In this document: positions 59,214 through 64,000 of the stretch, one piece after another | How positions within the stretch are numbered: position 1 is the stretch's first letter | Layout: the number at the start of each line of letters is the position of its first letter | Assembly (NCBI GenBank): GCA_038210415.1 | Contig: JBBQWS010000010.1 | Coordinates: 10,546-74,545 of the forward strand | Source of the DNA: JBBQWS01 sp038210415 | GTDB taxonomy: Bacteria > Actinomycetota > Actinomycetes > Prado026 | Reading direction: 5' to 3' | Length of the DNA: 64,000 bases | Made by a program: the position numbers and the translations under genes | Notes under the pieces: model-generated | The model's input: only the letters and a program-made list of their open reading frames with translations | Told to the model about the DNA's origin: nothing | Databases searched by the model: none

Positions 59214-60332
59214 GTGACGACCCCTGCCCTGCGTGTCGCCATGACGCTCGGTGCGCTTCGGGTGCCGCCCACGTACTTCGCGTTCAGCCATGCGGCGCAC
59301 CTGCGGGACGTCGACTTCCGCTACTTCGCGGCCTTCGCCGACCTGCGCGCGCCGGTGCCTTGGCCGGTCACGACGGCGCCCGGGGGTGGCCGTGGACCGG
59401 TCGCTGTACGGCGGGCGCTCGGTGGGGCGACCTGGCCGCTCCTGGGCCGCTCGGTCGCCCGGTTCCGGCCGCACGTGGTGCACCAGCAGTTTGGCACCTG
59501 GTCGACCGTCGCCGTGCGCGCTGCCGAGCGCCTCGGCGTGCCGCTCGTCGTCAGCCTGCACGGCTACGACGTGCCCGCGGCGGCTGCCGCCGAGCGCGGC
59601 TCCCGGGGGGTGCTCACCGCCGCCGCCCGCTACCTGGCCGCCTCGCGACACCTGGCCGGCGAGGCGATCCGGCTTGGCTTCCCGGCCGAACGTGTCGATG
59701 TCGTCTACGTGGGCGTGGACACCGAGTTCTTCAGCCCGCTCGACGCCGCACAGCGTCGAGCGGCGCACGCCGCCGGCCGGATCTGCCTGGTCGGTCGGCT
59801 GAGTCCCGAGAAGGGGGTCGACCACCTGCTCCGGGCCATCGCGTCGATGCCGCCCGAGGAGCGCCCCCCGGTCGACGTGGTCGGCGACGGCCCGGACCGC
59901 GGAACGCTCACCGAGCTCGCGGAGCGGCTACGCCTCGACGTGACGTTCCACGGCCTCGCAGACCGGGCCGGCGTGCGCGACCGGATCCGCTCGGCCGCCG
60001 TGGTCGTGCTGCCCGCGTTGGAGCACCAGGGCCGGCGCGAGACCGCGGGTCTGGTGCTCCTCGAGGCTCAGGCGTGCGGGGTGCCTGTGGTCGCGTACGA
60101 CAGTGGCGGCACCGCCGAGATGGTCGCGCCCGGCCGTCCCGGCTCGCTGGTGCCCGAGGCGGACGAGCCTGGTCTGGGCGCAGCCCTCGGCGACGTGCTG
60201 GCCCTCGACACCGACGCGGCCCTGCGGCTGGGCGACGACTCCATCGCGTTCGTCCGGGCCGATCGGTCCGAACCGGCCGGCGCCGCCCGGCTGCGCGCGA
60301 CGTACGCCGAGCTGACCGAGGGTGCGAGATGA
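59214..60332 (+). CDS. GT4-type glycosyltransferase
   Basis: The 372-residue GT-B transferase has HVVHQQFGTWSTVAVRAAER, VVSLHGYDVP, then the family 4 C-terminal domain ICLVGRLSPEKGVDHLLRAI, DVVGDGPDRGTLTELA and the E-x7-E segment ETAGLVLLEAQACGVPVVAY. It acts on nucleotide sugars at the cytosolic membrane face. GTG start at 59214, divergent from the other GT4 gene with 104 nt between. The stop overlaps the flippase ATG. Confidence 0.91.
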   Translation: MTTPALRVAMTLGALRVPPTYFAFSHAAHLRDVDFRYFAAFADLRAPVPWPVTTAPGGGRGPVAVRRALGGATWPLLGRSVARFRPHVVHQQFGTWSTVAVRAAERLGVPLVVSLHGYDVPAAAAAERGSRGVLTAAARYLAASRHLAGEAIRLGFPAERVDVVYVGVDTEFFSPLDAAQRRAAHAAGRICLVGRLSPEKGVDHLLRAIASMPPEERPPVDVVGDGPDRGTLTELAERLRLDVTFHGLADRAGVRDRIRSAAVVVLPALEHQGRRETAGLVLLEAQACGVPVVAYDSGGTAEMVAPGRPGSLVPEADEPGLGAALGDVLALDTDAALRLGDDSIAFVRADRSEPAGAARLRATYAELTEGAR

Positions 60333-61798
60333 GCGAGGTGGTGGACCGCTCGGTCCGGCGCGCGCTCGGGCACGGCTCACTGTACGGCGGCGTGACGCTC
60401 GTGCGGATGCTGTCCGGCTTCCTGCTCCTGCCGCTGCTGACACGGGCGCTGCCGGTGGAGCAGTACGCCGTCGTCGCGCTCGTCGCTCCGCTCGTGTGGC
60501 TCCTTCAGTCGGTGGTCTCGTTGGGCCTGAACGAGGGGCTCGCCAGGGTCACCGCTGACCTCCCGAAGGGCTCGCCGGACTCCGTGGCCGCGGCCTACCG
60601 CGCGTGCGTCCTCGTCGGTGTCCTGGGCCTGTTCGTGGGCGTGAGCGGACCGCTGTGGGCGCAGCCGGTGGTGGGGATCCCCTGGGGCGGTGCGGCCGCG
60701 GCCGGGGTGGCCGCCGGCACGTTGATGAGCATGGTCGCCGTCATCACGGCGGTGCTGCGCGCCGAGGAGCGGGCGGTGTCGACGGCGAGCCTGACAACGG
60801 CCGCGGCAGTGGTGTCGCCGGTGCTCGGCCTGGTGCTCGTCTTCGCGTGGGAGCGCACGGCCACCGCGTACCTCGTGGGAACTGCAGTGTCACTGGCCGC
60901 CGTGGTCGGGCCGGGCCTGTTCGTCGTCCACCGCGGTCGAACCGCCCGCGAGGACCGCTCGCCAGCGGACCGGTCGACTGCCCGCGAGCTCGTCCGGGCC
61001 GGCTTGCGATTGGGGCTTCCCACCGTCCCGCACCTGGTCGCCTTGCTCGCACTGGAGGCCGGGCTGCGCCGAGTGGTCGCCGCTACCTCCGGGCTGGCGG
61101 CTGTGGCCGGGTTCTCCGTCGCGGTGGTTCTCGGCTCGCTGGTGTGGACGATGCTCAAGGCTTTCAGCGCGGCGTGGGCGCCGATCGTGTACCGCGCCGA
61201 GGACGAGCACGTCGAGGCGCTGATGCTCCGGCTGACGAAGGCGCTGCTCACCCTGGCGCTGCTCGGCCAGGTCGCGCTCGACTGGGCTGCTCCGTTGCTC
61301 GCCCGGCTGTTCCTGCCCCCGTCGTACGCAGCGCTCCCTGTGGTCGACGTCGTCCTCATCGTGTCGCTGTGCTCGGTGCCCGCGACGGTGTTCAGCGCGC
61401 AGATCGTCGCCCTGCTTCACCGCCAGCGGAGCGGGACGCTGGCCGTGCTCACCCCCTCGGCGGTGCTGCTCTCGGTCGCTGCTGCGGTCCCGTTGGCGCA
61501 CTGGTTCGGCGAGCAGGGCGTCGCCGCGGCGTACGCCGGTTGTTTCCTGCTCTGCGCGGCCGGGAGCAGGTGGCTGGGCTCCGGCCGGCCGGTCGCTCCG
61601 ACCGTCCTGCTCGGGGCGGGTGGGCTCTCGCTCGCCACCGCGCTGCTCGCCGCCACAGCGGTGGGGCACAGCTGGCCGTGGGCCGTTCGCGGCTGCGTGG
61701 CGTTCGCCTGCGCGGCCTCCTGCGCCGTCACACTAGGGCGCGGAGTGATCGGCGAGAGAGGTGGGCGAGTGGGTGAGGTGCAGGTGACCCAGCGGTGA
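60329..61798 (+). CDS. Wzx-type polysaccharide flippase
   Basis: The 489-residue protein has 12-14 hydrophobic helices. The N-terminal GSLYGGVTLVRMLSGFLLLPLLTRALP matches the MATE/PST polysaccharide biosynthesis family, as does the later LKAFSAAWAPIVYRAE. It would move undecaprenyl-linked repeat units across the membrane. ATG overlaps the upstream transferase stop, and its own stop overlaps the polymerase GTG, so the three are co-translated. Confidence 0.9.
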   Translation: MSEVVDRSVRRALGHGSLYGGVTLVRMLSGFLLLPLLTRALPVEQYAVVALVAPLVWLLQSVVSLGLNEGLARVTADLPKGSPDSVAAAYRACVLVGVLGLFVGVSGPLWAQPVVGIPWGGAAAAGVAAGTLMSMVAVITAVLRAEERAVSTASLTTAAAVVSPVLGLVLVFAWERTATAYLVGTAVSLAAVVGPGLFVVHRGRTAREDRSPADRSTARELVRAGLRLGLPTVPHLVALLALEAGLRRVVAATSGLAAVAGFSVAVVLGSLVWTMLKAFSAAWAPIVYRAEDEHVEALMLRLTKALLTLALLGQVALDWAAPLLARLFLPPSYAALPVVDVVLIVSLCSVPATVFSAQIVALLHRQRSGTLAVLTPSAVLLSVAAAVPLAHWFGEQGVAAAYAGCFLLCAAGSRWLGSGRPVAPTVLLGAGGLSLATALLAATAVGHSWPWAVRGCVAFACAASCAVTLGRGVIGERGGRVGEVQVTQR

Positions 61799-63030
61799 CG
61801 GCTGCGACTGAACACATCACGGAGCCTGCTGAGCAGCCGGCGTCCAACGGGGCGAAGGCGCGGGCGCCCCTGGGAGTCCACATCGCGGCCACCGTCTGCC
61901 TGGTGTCGCTCACGCTCTCCTTCACCGCGGCCACCGCGGTCACCGAGGCGGCGGGAGCGAGCGCCGCGTCGTTGGTCTCGTCCGCACTGATCGCGCTGGC
62001 TGCCCTGGCCATGTTCCGGGTGTTCCTGTTCGCGCTGACGCTGCGTCCGGTGCGCGACCTCGGCCTGGCGCTGGCGGCTGCGGCGCCGCTGCTGGTCTCG
62101 TTGACCCTCGCCGCCGGCCGGTTCGAGGTCTCGTACGCGGTGTTCTCCGCAGCCGAGAGCATCGCCTGCGTGCTCCTGGTCGTCGTCGCGCGCCGGGCCG
62201 ACATCCGCGGGGTCGCCTGCGCAGCCCTCGCGCTGCTGGTCGGCCTCAGCCTGGTCGCCGCGGCGGTGCTGCCCTCGCTCGTGATCGCCGGCCGCGACTT
62301 CCTCCCCCTGCTGTACGACGGACGGGTGGGCGGCCTGCTCGGTCACCCGAACGGCATGGGTCTGGTGTCCGGGTTGCTCGTCCTCACCGCGATTTCTCGG
62401 CGCGGACCCGCCCGGGTCGCACTCGCCGGGCTGGGTGCCCTCGGGCTGGCGGCATCAGCCAGCCAGACGTCGACGATTGCGACCGTGTTCGGGCTCCTGG
62501 TCATGTGTCTGGCGGGCCTTTGGCTGCGGACCCGGACGGTTCCAGGTCGCCTCGGCCTCGTCGCCACCCTCTGCGTGGTGGGCGCCGGACTGCTGTTCGC
62601 ACTGTCGTACACCGATGTCACCGCCGCCCTCACGTCCGGCGACACCGTCGACACGTCGTTCTCCGGCCGCACCGGGATCTGGGCCAGCCTGCTCGACAAC
62701 GGCGCCGTCCCCGCGCTCGGGCTGGGCCACGCCGATACCGCTTCGCTGATCTCCAGCCTGACCCGCGTCGGCAGCACCCACAACGTGTGGATCGACGCCT
62801 ACCTCGTCGACGGGCTCGTCGGGGTGCTCGCCCTCGTCATCTCGGCGGTCGCCTTTGTCGTCGCGGCCGGCCGTGAGCTGCGGGCCGGCTCGGCCGTGGG
62901 ACTGGGCATCGTCACGTCGTTCGCGATCGTCGGGTTCACCGAGTCCGGCCCGACGCACCCCGCGTTCTTCCTGCTGTTCGTGTGTGCCGCGCTCGGGCTG
63001 TCCGGAGCGAGCCGGGTCGCGCCGCGCTAG
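61795..63030 (+). CDS. Wzy-like O-antigen/exopolysaccharide polymerase
   Basis: The 411-residue membrane protein has about 11 helices. The periplasmic-facing loop holds the O-antigen ligase/polymerase motif region FSGRTGIWASLLDN, then STHNVWIDAYLVDGLVG, with the conserved Arg and His typical of Wzy_C (O-antigen ligase) proteins. GTG at 61795. Its stop codon overlaps that of the convergent sugar transferase by 4 nt. Confidence 0.88.
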   Translation: MTAATEHITEPAEQPASNGAKARAPLGVHIAATVCLVSLTLSFTAATAVTEAAGASAASLVSSALIALAALAMFRVFLFALTLRPVRDLGLALAAAAPLLVSLTLAAGRFEVSYAVFSAAESIACVLLVVVARRADIRGVACAALALLVGLSLVAAAVLPSLVIAGRDFLPLLYDGRVGGLLGHPNGMGLVSGLLVLTAISRRGPARVALAGLGALGLAASASQTSTIATVFGLLVMCLAGLWLRTRTVPGRLGLVATLCVVGAGLLFALSYTDVTAALTSGDTVDTSFSGRTGIWASLLDNGAVPALGLGHADTASLISSLTRVGSTHNVWIDAYLVDGLVGVLALVISAVAFVVAAGRELRAGSAVGLGIVTSFAIVGFTESGPTHPAFFLLFVCAALGLSGASRVAPR

Positions 63031-63773
63031 ACCGCGCCGTGCGCGTGGAGCACCACGCGAGCCGTTCGCGCGAGGATGTGCGCGTCCAGACGCAGGGACC
63101 ACTGCTGCACGTACTCCAGGTCGAGCTGCACGGCGTCCTCCCACGCGAGCTCGCTGCGACCGCGGACCTGCCAGAGTCCGGTCAGCCCGGGACGGACCTG
63201 TAGCCGCGGTGCGTGCTCGGGCCGGTAAAGCGCGACCTCGTCGGGGCGCTGAGGCCGAGGGCCGATCAGGGACATCTCACCGCGCAGCACGTTGACCAGC
63301 TGGGGAAGCTCGTCGATGGAGTATCGGCGCAACGACTGTCCGAGCGCGGTGATCCGTGGGTCGTGGGGGACCTTGAACAGCGGGGTCCCGGCTCGTCCGT
63401 GGTGCCGCAGCAGGCCGTGCAAGTGAGTGTCGGCGTCGACGTTCATCGTGCGGAACTTCCAGATCGTGAACGGTCTTCCGCCGAGCCCGACTCGTTGCTG
63501 CCGGTAGATCGCGGGGCCGTTCGACTGCACGCGGATCGCGACGGCCACGACCACGAGGAACGGCAGCAGGAACAGCAGACCGAGGGCGGCGCACGTACGG
63601 TCGAAGCACATCTTGAGACGGCTCTGGGCGGCCGGCTCAGGCTCGCCGATCGGCACGGCGATGACCGGGGCGGGCGTCGGTTCCGCCCCTGGCGAAGGGG
63701 GGCGCCGCAGCCGTCGCGGGCGTGGCGGAGCCGCCGAGTCGGCGACTCTCGCCAGGCTCAACACATCGACCAT
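63027..63773 (-). CDS. Priming sugar-1-phosphate transferase (bacterial sugar transferase family)
   Basis: The 248-residue protein has one hydrophobic segment (about residues 60-82) then the catalytic domain with WKFRTMNVDAD, the DELPQLVNVLRGEMSLIGPR motif and VRPGLTGLWQVRGRS. This family moves a sugar-1-phosphate from a nucleotide sugar to undecaprenyl phosphate, starting repeat-unit synthesis. It lacks the four-helix N-terminal part of WbaP-like enzymes and instead has a Pro/Arg-rich N-terminus. ATG at 63773 with GGGGG 7 nt upstream. Confidence 0.92.
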   Translation of the reverse strand: MVDVLSLARVADSAAPPRPRRLRRPPSPGAEPTPAPVIAVPIGEPEPAAQSRLKMCFDRTCAALGLLFLLPFLVVVAVAIRVQSNGPAIYRQQRVGLGGRPFTIWKFRTMNVDADTHLHGLLRHHGRAGTPLFKVPHDPRITALGQSLRRYSIDELPQLVNVLRGEMSLIGPRPQRPDEVALYRPEHAPRLQVRPGLTGLWQVRGRSELAWEDAVQLDLEYVQQWSLRLDAHILARTARVVLHAHGAV

Positions 63774-63780
63774 GTGTGAC

Positions 63781-63818
63781 CCCCTGCAAATGCACTAGTG
63801 ATGTCCCCTGCAAATGCA
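63781..63818. promoter_or_regulatory. Direct repeat with TGCA dyads upstream of the sugar transferase
   Basis: CCCCTGCAAATGCA occurs twice, at 63781-63794 and 63805-63818 (24-bp period). Each contains a TGCA-NN-TGCA dyad. On the minus strand the near copy also provides the G-run used as a ribosome-binding site. It looks like a pair of operator sites or a duplicated initiation region. Confidence 0.45.
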
Positions 63819-63933
63819 TCGGCCTCCAAGACGCGCACTTAACCGTCGGACGTCCTTCAACTCATCCCTATCGCTGCCGATAGAAGTGAGAAGGGATCCG
63901 CGCCGACCCGGCGGCTGCTGCGAAGAGGGACCG

Positions 63934-64000
63934 ATGACGCTGCTCGAAGACCGCTTGCGCGAGCGGCGCACCCGGGCCGATCTGCTTGCCGGCACCGCCG
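63934..64000 (+). CDS. Start of an unidentified gene (cut by right edge)
   Basis: ATG at 63934 is preceded by GAAGAGGGA at about 4 nt. The visible 22 residues read TLLEDRLRERRTRADLLAGT after the Met, a charged helix. Too short to assign. It is divergent from the priming transferase and may belong to the same exopolysaccharide locus. Confidence 0.5.
   Translation, partial: MTLLEDRLRERRTRADLLAGTA

Noticed and set aside
1..64000. tRNA, rRNA, phage, transposase or integrase genes
   Set aside because: None was recognised on either strand; gene content is chromosomal and mostly housekeeping.

Overview
This 64 kb window is dense, very GC-rich chromosomal DNA from a mycothiol-using Actinomycetota member. 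Evidence includes mshD (mycothiol synthase), a GlnR-type orphan regulator, the TIGR03883/DUF2342 zincin, a PadR regulator, frequent GTG/TTG starts, ATGA/GTGA gene overlaps, and several apparently leaderless promoters (TANNNT 6-8 nt before the start codon). Gene order around pit-pst-ppk-mshD-glnR-sulfurtransferase resembles, from memory, the equivalent Streptomyces block, but the genus cannot be named from the sequence. No rRNA, tRNA, CRISPR, prophage or insertion sequence was seen, and no gene-free stretch exceeds 300 bases.

Layout. (1) 1-5.6 kb: a KimA-like potassium importer with a short KdpD-like sensor kinase (cut by the left edge), a PadR regulator with a palindromic operator candidate, a secreted NlpC/P60 peptidoglycan hydrolase and inorganic pyrophosphatase. 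(2) 5.7-17 kb: a long co-directional housekeeping run: PBP4-type carboxypeptidase, DUF2342 zincin, tilS, hpt, ftsH, folE, an MprF-like DUF2156 membrane protein, folP, an NTF2-like protein, folB, folK and DUF3180. (3) 17.2-25.6 kb: one 8.4 kb gene for a giant secreted DUF11-repeat protein, probably wall- or membrane-anchored, tail-to-tail with a second D,D-carboxypeptidase. (4) 26.8-35.1 kb: an SSI-like lipoprotein, a GH63-like glycosidase, an EamA exporter, a Ser/Thr-rich lipoprotein, a ThDP enzyme, a DksA-like zinc protein, a DDAH-type hydrolase and small proteins.

(5) 35.2-47.6 kb: a phosphate block. DUF47-PiT (low affinity) faces pstSCAB (high affinity); then come a NUDIX/histidine-phosphatase protein, a CYTH-CHAD protein, ppk, mshD and glnR. 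PHO-box-like 11-bp direct repeats lie upstream of pstS and across the start of the DUF47-pit operon, at positions suggesting opposite PhoP effects. (6) 47.7-53.6 kb: a hydrolase, a MoaD-like protein, a thioredoxin, then a sulfur operon (DUF4395, rhodanese, DUF1416) preceded by a 25-codon leaderless leader peptide with a duplicated Cys-Arg-Met-Ser motif; DsrE-like, nitrobindin-like, Fur and YgfZ proteins follow. (7) 53.6-64 kb: an exopolysaccharide locus with a DUF4012 protein, a Wzz/BY-kinase fusion, two GT4 glycosyltransferases, a Wzx flippase, a Wzy-like polymerase and a priming sugar transferase. It contains a 132-bp imperfect palindrome and an adjacent G-quadruplex-type tract between convergent genes.

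The most interesting points are the Cys-containing leader peptide, the paired PHO boxes, the disulfide-patterned DUF11 giant, a histidine-rich insertion in MshD, the palindromic element, and the KimA plus truncated KdpD pairing.
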